A stretch of DNA of 64,000 bases from Heterodera schachtii (Eukaryota; Nematoda; Chromadorea; Rhabditida; Heteroderidae). The stretch covers positions 841,239-905,238 of the forward strand of contig SIJG01000033.1 in NCBI GenBank assembly GCA_023374025.1. Direction: 5' to 3'. Position numbers and translations under genes: made by a program. Below, in pieces: positions 1-10,209 of this stretch. Below the pieces are notes generated by a model that was given only the letters and a program-made list of their open reading frames with translations, was not told the origin of the DNA and searched no databases. The stretch's first letter is position 1. Each line of letters begins with the position of its first letter.

Positions 1-384
1 AAATTCCTTTTATTTAAATATAAAAAAATTAGCAAATATTTGAATTTAATAAATTTGTGTTTGAACCTTTTTTTTGAACTGATATATATTTTAAAATTTT
101 AAGGGAAAATTTTTTCACAAATTGTTTAACATTGACTAATATAATTATGATTCATAAAAGTAAGTCATCTAACGATAAATTTTATAATTAGTCTGTAATA
201 TTTTAATTTTTTGCAAAGTTTATTTCTTAAATTTAATGATTTTAATTTTAACGTAGGAAACTTAGCTATTGAGAAGTACAAAAAATAGAAAATTTTTTCA
301 TTTGTCCAAATTCTATTTTTTCCTTTTTTTCATTTTTTAATTTTAATAAAATTCAAAAGATTTAATTTATAATTAATCAGCGCT
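1..384. other. AT-rich upstream region of calumenin gene
   Basis: No gene is visible. The stretch is very AT-rich. It ends in a pyrimidine-poor AATCAG four bases before the ATG at 385, a plausible acceptor for spliced-leader trans-splicing, although the classical T-rich tract is weak. No other promoter motif is convincing. Confidence 0.4.
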
Positions 385-3301
385 ATGTTTTGGCGTCTGA
401 ACTGCTTGGCCGCCATTCTGTTCGCGCTGTGCTGCACCTCCAGCACTTTTTGGCTCGGCTCCGCCACTACTGACGAACAGAATAAAGCGCCACATGTTGA
501 CCACCATAAGCTGACCGAAACGCAGCAATACGAAGTGGGTAAAACAAAAAAAAATACCGCCAATTAATTAAGACAATTAGCGATGCTCGAGAGTGAGTCT
601 CGAGTCGAGAGACTCAATTTAATAGCTTTTGTTAAAATGAAGTTATTAGCAAAATGCAAATCAATATTATTCACATAATTATTTTATGACCGATTTTTCA
701 ACAAATTTTCATTTTTGAAGAGTGGCAAGGAAACCGACCCGAAGCATGACCACGAGCAGTTCCTTGGCAAGGACGAGGCCAGACAGTACGAGGAGTTGAC
801 GCCGGAGAAGAGCAAAGAACGACTTGCGTAATTTCAAAAATTTATAAAAAAAAAAAGTATTAAATATTTTAAAGAAAATTAGTGCCAAAAATGGACCTAA
901 ACTCGGACGGTCAAGTGGATGAGTTGGAACTACGGGAGCACATCAATTTTATGCAGAAACGTTATGTGGTACGTAATTAGTTGAGGGGATTTAAATATTT
1001 TTTTAAACTTACAATTAGCTGAAAGCTTTTTATTTTGAATTTGGAGCATTTTATTTTAAGTAATTTCGCTGAAATTTTTTAATTTGAAATTTTCGAATTT
1101 TTCATTCTTTTTATATTTCTCATAATCCCTCATTTGGTTTTTTGAGAATTTTTTAAAGTTTTTTTTTGAATTTTGACCCCCTTCGTTGGTTTACTTATCT
1201 TTTGATCGATTTTCTATGCTTTGGTTCACTTATAAATTTCTTTTTTTCTTAAATTTTTCAATTTATTTTCTATAAGGTCTGACTAATCCTTAAAACTATA
1301 ATGGTTTTTTTACAGAACAATGATGTTGAGCGGACATGGAAGAATTACAAGGAGGAGCAGCTGAAGGACGGATTGCTCGATTGGCAAGACTACAGGTGAA
1401 GAAAAGGCTAACAGAGAGGGAAAAGGGTGGAAAAACTATAAAATCTTAAATTTTCAGGAATTTGATTTACGGAAAACCACAAGAGGGCCAGGAGATTTCA
1501 CCTGAATACGTCAAAATGATTGAGCGAGACGAACGTCGATGGAAGGTCAGAAACAGGCCAAAGACCTGCTAATTTACATTAAATTGAGAGGCTAACGGCC
1601 AGATTTTTAGATTTTTAAATGTTCCTTACAGTAAACTTGCTTTCCATACAGTAAACTCAAAATAATGATTTACAGGTGGCTGACTACAATTCGGACGGTA
1701 AAATGGACCGCACGGAATACGGCTGTTTCATGCACCCGGAGGACTGTGACCATATGCGGGACATTGTGGTTCAGGTGGGTGAGCCAAATTTATTTTTTTT
1801 CAAGGATTAATTCCATTATTGCTTAGTAAAATCCCTTTTTCAACTATTTCAATTTATATTTTCATTCGTCTTAACTTGGTTGAAATATCGGGATTGAGGG
1901 CAAAATTCAGTAAATTTAACTAAATTTCCCTAATGATAAACAAACCCTCACCCTAATTCTCATATTTACTTAAGTATTTTTCTAATTAATCCTTAAATAT
2001 TGCTTATTAATAAATCTTTTAATTGCTATTGATGTCCTTTCCTTAAAATCCTTAAAAATTTCTCTACAGGAAACCGTCGAAGACATTGACAAGGACAAGG
2101 ACGGTTTCGTGGACATGGCTGAGTACATCGGCGACATGTACAGACCGGACGACTACCCGGAACTGAAGGGCAAAGAGCCGGAATGGGTGGAATCGGAACG
2201 AGAAATGTTCAGGGAGCACCGGGACAAGGACAAGGACGGCAAATTGAACAAGGCACGTTGAAGGGGAAGAAAAAAGTGGCACGAAAATGCTAATATTGGC
2301 AACAAAATTGGCAATTCTGCCACAATTAATTAACAGAATTAAGAATTTTAAAACTTTTCGGCTTAAATGCAAAAATCGCAAAATTGGCATTCCCCTCCCC
2401 CTACCATACAAAAATAGAAATTTTTAATTTCAGTAATTCTGTGAAGGATTTTTTAGAATAATTTTCCAAAAGAATCACACATTTTTTAATTTTTCAAATT
2501 TCTATGATTTTTTTTCATTTTAAATTGCTAAAAATGGAAAAATTGCTGCCAAAAAGTTTCAAATGAGAGGTGTAAAATCATAAAATATTTCCAAAAATCG
2601 AAACATTAACCAAAATTTTCAAAATATTTTTAAATTTTCATTTAACCATTCAAATTTGGCGTTTTGCTTTTAGGACGAAATGCGCGACTGGGTAATGCCG
2701 TTGAACTTTGACCATGCCGACGCGGAAGCCAAGCATTTGATTCACATTGCGGACGAAAACAAAGATGGCAAACTGTCACCGGAAGAAATACTCACTCATT
2801 ACGACACATTGTGAGCGGGAAATAAAAAATACTAATTGAGCACAGAATTTGTGCTTATGAGCTTAATGATTTTTGTTTAAATAGATATACCCTCGGGATT
2901 TTCCACTAACGAAAAAACGATTCAGAAAAAAAAATATTTTTTTTGGTTTATAAGCCTTGATACTTTTTTTTTTGTTGCTAAGGACCACAGAAAAATCCTT
3001 TGATTCTCGATTGCCATAACCTACCGTAACTAATTTTCGTAATGATATGCTTAAAATTTGGTAAAACCAAAAACATGAAACGTTAATTTATCACAGAGAG
3101 AAGGCTTACGATTCCTAAATAAATTTTTTATTTATCTATTTTCTTGCTCCTATAACCAAAATATTCTAGGAGATACCCGATCAGGCTTTATTAGAGGGGG
3201 TCGGTGTTGTTTGATCATTTGTATGTTTATTGTTTAGCGTCGGCTCACAGGCCACCGACTACGGCGAACAGTTGCAAAAGCATGACCCGGCCGACCTCTG
3301 A
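385..3301 (+). CDS. calu-1: Calumenin/reticulocalbin (CREC) EF-hand protein, nine exons
   Basis: Spliced model: 385-534, 721-827, 875-968, 1316-1395, 1458-1545, 1676-1774, 2070-2252, 2674-2810, 3238-3301, giving 1002 nt and 333 aa with all phases consistent. Residues 1-27 form a hydrophobic signal peptide. Calcium loops are seen near residues 93-104, 176-187, 213-224, 258-269 and 294-305; the second of six EF-hand positions (about 130-141) is degenerate. Diagnostic CREC stretches include [15 protein letters not shown], a WVMP motif before EF-hand six, and GSQATDYGE near the C-terminus. CREC proteins are low-affinity calcium binders of the secretory pathway; nematode calu-1 is linked to cuticle and muscle function. 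Length fits the family. Two oddities: intron 7 has a GC donor, and the protein ends KHDPADL instead of an HDEL/HDEF-type retention signal. The start was chosen because it opens the signal peptide. Confidence 0.93.
2253..2673 (+). other. GC-AG intron in the calumenin gene
   Basis: The exon ends ...AACAAG and the intron begins GCACGT; it ends TTTTAG. Using the nearby GT three bases downstream puts the next exon out of frame and gives an early stop. The GC donor joins KLNK to DEMRDWVMP, as expected for the CREC family. Confidence 0.8.
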
Positions 3302-5327
3302 TCAGTGGCCGACCATTCTGATCACTCTTATCATTAAAAAATGCCTTCTGCTGTTAATTGTCGTTATTGCCTTAATTGCTGTGTATTTGAATTAATTATT
3401 ACGAAGAATTTTTTTTTACCAAACAGAAGCCTTGTCAATTCGAAGGACCCCATTTTAAAGCATTTGAAAAAAGCCAGGCTTCCATATCCCATAGTACAGT
3501 TTTGTGCAAATATATTGATGCTAAATTTTATTGAAAAACAATTGAAAATTTCGAAGCTGTTGAAAATCTTTCTGAAAAGTTTTAAAAACTAAAAGAAACC
3601 TGGCTTCCTGATTAATATGGGATTTTGAAACACATATTGTTTAATTTAATTGATGTTCGCCTTTTGTCAATTTGTCTTTTTTTGTCACTATTTTTAATAG
3701 TTTTATATTTTCCCACGATAAATTAATACTATCCTTTTAAAATTTGTGATTTTTAATCATTGGTAATTTTTGATTTAAAATAAGACAATAAAAAAGAATA
3801 ATCTTTAACATTAATTTTATAAAATCGCAAATTTCGTTAAAAAATATCCATAACAAAATGTGGTCTCAGTCTCAAAGCTTGTTTAAAACCTATCAAAAAG
3901 TTAAGCATTATTATTCTTTAAAAGCGAAGAATACATAAAATGTTTGTTCATTTTTCAAATAAATAATTTTTTCGTTTTGGTGGCAAAAAAATGTGACAAA
4001 ATTACCGCTTTAAATTTTGCATTTTGGTAAAAAATTTCGTGCATAAATTATGCATTTCTTTCAGTTTTGAGTTGGTGCATAGGAATAAAATTACGGCAAA
4101 ATGATGACCCAAAAATTGATGAATTTTGCTTTGATTGAGACAAAATGATATCATCCTACATAATTATGGAGCAACTTCTTTGGTCTGATTTATAATTATC
4201 AAATTTTTTGGTTTTGAAATAATTTTAAACAAATGAAAAATCTAAAATATATATGCAAGAGTTAGTTCAATTTTCCTTTACGTAAATCTTTTTGTTATTG
4301 TTCGAATATTCATTTAAAATTAATTAAAATTTATAAAAATTAAAATGTCATTTTCCTACCATTTAATTAACAGCTTTTGAACGTAAATAAAACAAAAAAA
4401 TAAAAAATACATTATATTTTTAAATTTTCCAGCGCTTTTTCCAACGATTAAATGATTTTTTGAATTCCAGAATTGCTGAACTGAATCGATCGAACAAAAT
4501 TAAATTATCAATTGCAAGAGTTCTGTAAGTGTTTTTTGGACAAGACGGAAACGGTAGGAAATTTAGCATAATTGAGGGAGTACAGTATGAAAATTGTAAA
4601 AAAAGGAATACTTATGGAAAAGAAGTAACAACAACAGACAAGAGGCTTGGACATAACAAAAATAAAAATTTTTTTGGCAATATAGATTTTAGAAATGCAA
4701 CTGAAAAACCATTTCTTAAAATGATTTATTTATGGGGCAAAAGAGTTGAACATTCATTGTCTAAAACTGATTCTTTTTCGTTGTAAATGGAGCCGACCGA
4801 AACCCTATTCCTTGCTTAAACTTTCAGAATAACTTTTTATTTTACAAAAAAAAATCAAAAAATAATTAAAATTCTATTCAGTATAATTATTTCAGTAAAA
4901 ATTGTAATTTCCACATTTTCTGCTGCGCAATTTTAGGATTCGCCATTAAAAGACAGAAACCGCTAAAAGGAACATTCACCAAATTTTTCATTAATGGGAC
5001 ACCAAAAGGACGATTTTACGATAACCATAGGTAATTGTGCAAATCAACAGAAAAAAAAATTTAACCAACGGGCAATACATTTAGAATAAAATTCCCAAAT
5101 ATCTTTATCTGTGGCAAGCTTTAAAATTTGTTTTACAAAATTTTGGTTTATAATCTGTTAATCATTGGTTTAAGCTTACACAATTTTTGCTCATTTGTCA
5201 GCGTTGTCTGTTCGTGTCACTGTTCCACAAAAATTGTAAAAGCGCTTCCTCAAGTGTTCGTTTTGGAAAATATCCATAATAGGTCCCAGACTCATAATTG
5301 CATTAAAACAATTTTATAATTTTCTTA
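3302..5327. other. Intergenic, no supported gene
   Basis: AT-rich, low-complexity sequence downstream of the calumenin gene. Around 4436-4525 there is a short open stretch ending SIARVL followed by GTAAGT, slightly reminiscent of ribosomal protein L35, but no second exon joins it in frame. The 85-codon ORF at 4529-4786 has no recognisable domain and starts inside the putative donor region. Confidence 0.5.
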
Positions 5328-6413
5328 GGTGCTGAAAACAACTAAACCATCAAGAAACTGCGCGGGCCAAGAGTTTAAACCAGTTTTTGAACCAGTTTAA
5401 ATCACGAAAAATTTGATAAAATTGTCAATTAAAACATTTGAAAAAAGTAACACCTGGACAAATTTGGTATCATTCGCTAACTCTTGATGAGTAGGGACTC
5501 CATTTTTAGGCACAAAAAATCGCGAAATAGGCACCTAAAAAGGCAGAAAAAAAAATCGCAAAATAGGCATTAAATAGGCACAAAAATTTCAAAATAGGCA
5601 CAAAAATAGGCAAATAAATTTTTTTTTATTAACGCTTTTTAGCTAGAAAAACATTAAAAACTTAATAAAACACTTTATTTTGGTATATTTTAATTATAAA
5701 TGATTTTTTGATTAAGGAAATTTTTTAAACCAAAAATTTTTTATCAAGGAAAAAGTATTAAATTTTGCCGATCAATTTTTGAGAAAATTTTTTCAATTGA
5801 TAAGGGTGTATTTTCTGAAAATTTTTTCAGGTCGATTCTTAGGGGTGTATTTTTCATTTTTCTTGCATTTTTGTTAAGGATTTTTCCGAAAATGATAAAA
5901 AAGGCGCCAAAAATGGCGAAATAGGCACTAAAATAGGCAAATAGGCATTAAGCACACAAAGTCCAAAATAGGCAAATTTAGGCATTATAAAAGTCATCGT
6001 AGACACCCCAAACCAAGCGGAAAAGGCGTTTTTCATGTTTATCTGTTCGTATTAAGTGCGCAAAAATTTTAGGCATTTGCCTAAAAATGGAGTCCCTATT
6101 GATGAGTTGTGTTTGAAACGACGCAATCTGAGCGTAAGAAACTGAGTCCCAGTGAATGGACACTTCAGTACCAAATAAATTAATTTCTTCGGGTTTCGGA
6201 CTGTTCAGAAACCTCTCAGATTCTCCATTTCGAATTAATTATTGATTTTAGACTTAGCTAAGTCAAATAGTATTCCACCAATTATTTCAAAATTTTTTCT
6301 TTAAATGGGTTTTTGTCTTATTTTTGAGGCAATATTTCGTGATTTAAACTGATTTAAAAATCGGTTTAAGCGCTTTTCCGCGCAATTTTCGATGGTTTAG
6401 TCGTTTTCAGCAC
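5328..6413. mobile_element. Foldback (long inverted repeat) element
   Basis: The ends form an inverted repeat starting GGTGCTGAAAAC; about 80 bases of each arm (5328-5410 and 6330-6413) match, including CTAAACCATC and a TTTAAACNNGTTT block. No coding capacity and no clear target-site duplication were found. The element is interrupted by a younger hAT-like MITE at 5492-6098, so it was in place first. Confidence 0.6.
5492..6098. mobile_element. hAT-like MITE, word AAATAGGCAC
   Basis: A 607-bp element whose ends are inverted copies of TAGGGACTCCATTTTTAGGC, flanked by a perfect 8-bp duplication TTGATGAG (5484-5491 and 6099-6106). Both halves are filled with irregular copies of AAATAGGCAC and its complement, often next to AAAATCGCG. 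The centre carries the module AGGGGTGTATTT and the block CCCCAAACCAAGC that recur in other elements of this window. No transposase is present. Eight-base duplications and TAGGG ends point to the hAT superfamily. Confidence 0.85.
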
Positions 6414-6783
6414 CACATAGTTATAAAGTATTTTTATGTAATTTTGAGTGGAACTATGATGGTTGGTTATTCACGAATTCCGAATTTTTTTTCTCGTCCC
6501 GAATCTCTGAACACAACCAAAAGCTATTTTTAGTCCTCACTTTAAAAAACAAACAAATATATTTTTAAGAGAGCACTGCTTTTCTATGTACCATTTAATT
6601 TTTTCCAGCTAATAATTCACATTTTTGGCTAATTTTTTCCAAAGTGTTAATGAACCTACCGCTATAGAACGCTTCGACTGAAGAAGCCATGATGACCTTA
6701 GCTCCTTTCGCTGCTCACCTTTTACCCTTTTTTTTTATCTTTTTCCGGGCCAATCTTTCCCCTTCATTTTTATCTTTCGTCTT
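6414..6783. other. Intergenic, no gene seen
   Basis: AT-rich filler between the foldback element and the CT-rich array. The short ORFs that begin here run into the minisatellite and are composition artefacts. Confidence 0.4.
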
Positions 6784-8155
6784 CCCCCCCCCCCCCCCCC
6801 CCTCAACATTTTGCTCTTTTTCTTCCCCCTTCTCAACATTTTGCTCTTTTTCTTCCGCCCTCTCAACATTTTGCTCTTTTTCTTCCCCCTCAACATTTTG
6901 CTCTTTTTCTTCCCCCCTCTCAACATTTTGATCTTTTTCTTCCCCACTCTCAACATTTCTCTTTTTCTTCACCCTCAACATTTTGCTCTTTTTCTTCCCC
7001 CTCAACATTTTGCTCTTTTTCTTCCCCCCTCTCAACATTTTGATCTTTTTCTTCCCCACTCTCAACATTTCTCTTTTTCTTCACCCTCAACATTTTGCTC
7101 TTTTTCTTCCCCCTCAACATTTTGCTCTTTTTCTTCCCCCCTCTCAACATTCTCTCTTTTTCTTCACCCTCAACATTTTGCTCTTTTTCTTCCCCCTCAA
7201 CATTTTGCTCTTTTTCTTCCCCCCTCTCAACATTTTGATCTTTTTCTTCCCCACTCTCAACATTTCTCTTTTTCTTCACCCTCAACATTTTGCTCTTTTT
7301 CTTCCCCCTCAACATTTTGCTCTTTTTCTTCCCCCCTCTCAACATTTTGATCTTTTTCTTCCCCACTCTCAACATTTCTCTTTTTCTTCACCCTCAACAT
7401 TTTGCTCTTTTTCTTCCCCCTCAACATTTTGCTCTTTTTCTTCCCCCCTCTCAACATTTCTCTTTTTCTTCACCCTCAACATTTTGCTCTTTTTCTTCCC
7501 CCTCAACATTTTGCTCTTTTTCTTCCCCCCTCTCAACATTTTGATCTTTTTCTTCCCCACTCTCAACATTTCTCTTTTTCTTCACCCTCAACATTTTGCT
7601 CTTTTTCTTCCCCCTCAACATTTTGCTCTTTTTCTTCCCCCCTCTCAACATTTTGATCTTTTTCTTCCCCACTCTCAACATTTCTCTTTTTCTTCACCCT
7701 CAACATTTTGCTCTTTTTCTTCCCCCCTCTCAACATTTTGATCTTTTTCTTCCCCACTCTCAACATTTCTCTTTTTCTTCACCCTCAACATTTTGCTCTT
7801 TTTCTTCCCCCTCAACATTTTGCTCTTTTTCTTCCCCACTCTCAACATTTCTCTTTTTCTTCACCCTCAACATTTTGCTCTTTTTCTTCCCCCTCAACAT
7901 TTTGCTCTTTTTCTTCCCCCCTCTCAACATTTTGATCTTTTTCTTCCCCACTCTCAACATTTCTCTTTTTCTTCACCCTCAACATTTTGCTCTTTTTCTT
8001 CCCCCTCAACATTTTGCTCTTTTTCTTCCCCCCTCTCAACATTCTCTCTTTTTCTTCACCCTCAACATTTTGCTCTTTTTCTTCCCCCTCAACATTTTGC
8101 TCTTTTTCTTCCCCCCTCTCAACATTTTGCTCTTTTTCTTCCCCCCCCCCCCCCC
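6784..8155. repeat. CT-rich minisatellite bounded by C tracts
   Basis: Between a run of 19 C (6784-6802) and a run of 15 C (8141-8155) lies an uninterrupted tandem array of about 27-bp units, consensus CTCAACATTTTGCTCTTTTT plus CTTCCCC. Variants reading TTTTGATC and a shortened CATTTCTC alternate, giving a higher-order period of about 112 bp (TTTTGATC at 6930 and 7042, and at 7237 and 7349). The top strand is almost all pyrimidine. The unit lacks stop codons in most frames of both strands, so many spurious ORFs (repeating FFFPLNIL or KKKSKMLRG) appear; none has independent coding evidence. Confidence 0.95.
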
Positions 8156-9109
8156 GAAATGTTCCAAAACCGCGGGCAAATGTGTTTATGAATACATATT
8201 ATTGCAAATGAACATCATTTTGACATGCTTGCTTTCCTTTTTTAACAACTAAAAACCAAAAATTTCCGATTAGCGCCAGTTGGTACTTCTGTGACACCAA
8301 GTCCCTTTTTAATTTTTTTTTAAATACATAAATACCCGAATTCGAACAAAAATTCTAAATTCATAAATACAAGAAAAACATATTTTGACTTTTATTTGAA
8401 AGTTTCAGGGGGGCAAAACCGAAAAGTACCATAAATTCAAAACTATAAGACTATCCATTGATTTACGGGCTGGGTCAAGGCGAGATTTCCATTTTCGGAA
8501 AATAGTTTCTATCTTATTGGTTTTGCTCATTTTCAAATACATATAGTTGTAAAATTACTGTTTTATTATCATGCCAATCAAATTATTTTTTTGACCTAGA
8601 AATTTTCACATGCAATTAGCCATTTTTTGGGAGAATTTGGGAATGAGGGAGGGCTAAGAGCGCAATTATCGAGAACACAAGGACCTTTCAAAAAAATTCA
8701 AATTATCTCTATTCAATAAAAAATAATTAATTACAAATTTTAGCAAAATAATATTGTGTCTAAACCTTTATTATTGAGACTGTTGAACAGTAACAGTACA
8801 AGCGGACCGGACCCCAGAAGCAAGGTAATAATGGGATAGGAGGTCTAAATTTTTTATTTCTAAACATCGGATAGATTTTGGTCGGGTTTTTGCGTATCTG
8901 CGAAAACTAAGGGATTTTAAGGATATGTTGATATTCCAAATTGTTCAAATTATAGATAAAAATGAAATTTAAGTATTTTAAAGTTCCGTATCTTTACATT
9001 TTTTAGTTTTTGTTCAGCTGTTGTTCCTGACGACCCAATTGGACAAAGCAATCATTTACAAAGAAAGTATTAAAGTTTGTTTATTTTTTGCTTATTTCAA
9101 AAAAATGGT
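8156..9109. other. Intergenic, no supported gene
   Basis: AT-rich. A short open stretch before a GTAATA at about 8781-8822 could be an exon fragment but has no acceptor or partner. Nothing else is visible. Confidence 0.4.
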
Positions 9110-9873
9110 GCTATGTCGTTATATAAAAGCCATCAAAATGGGCGTTATATAAAAAACCATCAAATGAAAATTTCCAACAAAAAACTGCCCATAACTTTTG
9201 TCAAACCCACCTAAATTAAACATTCTTGGTATTATTCGATAGCCCTAACATTTCTCTAGTTATTAGCTCACCTAAATTTCAAAAAATTTGGCCAAGTTTG
9301 AGCAAAGTTATGTCCAAGAGTACCCAAGGAACCTGGTTTTCAAACATTTTTGGCCATACCTTTTTTGAATACTAATTAAATTTTTTGAAACTTAGGTAAG
9401 CTAATAGAGAATAATTAGGGCTATAGAATGATATAAAGAAACCAATAATCTTTTAACAATTTATAGCGTAATTTTTTTCATTTGGCATAAAATAATTTTG
9501 ATCATCAAAGATTATGATCAAAACATTCTTAGAACGAACAAAATAAAGTGATCTTGATACCATTCGCTAGTCCTATGTTTCCTCTATTAGCCTACAAAAT
9601 TAAAAAAAATCATTAGGATTCAAAAAAGTTATGGCGAAAAATCTCTGGAAACCAGTTTCCTTAGGTACTCTTGGCCATAACTTTGCTCAAACTTGGCCAA
9701 ATTTTTTGAAATTTAAGTGAACTAATAGAGAAATGTTAGGGCTATCGAATAATATCAAGAATGTTTAATTTGGTTGGCTTTGACAAAAGTTATGGACAGT
9801 TTTTTGTTGGAAATTTTCATTTGATGGTTTTTTATATAACGCCCTTTTTGATGGTTTTTTCTGCATTTTAATA
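9110..9873. mobile_element. Foldback element with GGCGTTATATAAAAAACC word
   Basis: Nearly the whole segment folds back on itself: 9120-9345 pairs with 9645-9860. Each end has two copies of a word close to GGCGTTATATAAAAAACC followed by ATCAAA. The arms contain the sentence-like block ATTATTCGATAGCCCTAACA, variants of which recur at 31760, 34205, 36400, 36590, 60090, 60415 and 62735. No coding capacity and no clean target-site duplication. Confidence 0.7.
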
Positions 9874-10209
9874 TTTCCAGGACCTGGATTTTTCTGAGCT
9901 TTTCTCCAGAAATTGGGTTTATGCAATCATAGGAATTGGTCAATCAGAATTCGTCGTTTTATTTTGCTATAAAAATTATTGCCTAAAGGTTATTGCGGGA
10001 GGGTGCACTATGTCCCGCCCCCCCCCCCCCGCCGTTAATTTTTTGAATGTTTTTATTAACCAAAATTATCCATCCTTTCAGCCATGATTAGAAATCTCAT
10101 AGAAATGAAAGTTTTAGAGCAATTTCTAAGCATTTAATAAATTAAAATGGGAATTATGGATGAACTATACGATTTCCGAAATGTTATTTAAAAAATAAAC
10201 AAATTAAAG

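Noticed and set aside
4436..5033. Possible ribosomal protein L35 fragment (SIARVL before GTAAGT)
   Set aside because: Only six residues resemble the family; the next open stretch does not join in phase and does not match the L35 C-terminus.
6255..6415. Reading 5328-6413 as one simple MITE
   Set aside because: The clear TTGATGAG duplication and TAGGGACTCC ends show an independent younger insertion inside it.
6689..8252. Many long ORFs on both strands encoding FFFPLNIL or KKKSKMLRG repeats
   Set aside because: Products of the stop-free CT-rich minisatellite; all frames and both strands are open, with no splice, start or domain evidence.
8765..8822. Short exon-like stretch LLNSNSTSGPDPRSK before GTAATA
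   Set aside because: No acceptor in the right place and no neighbouring exons.
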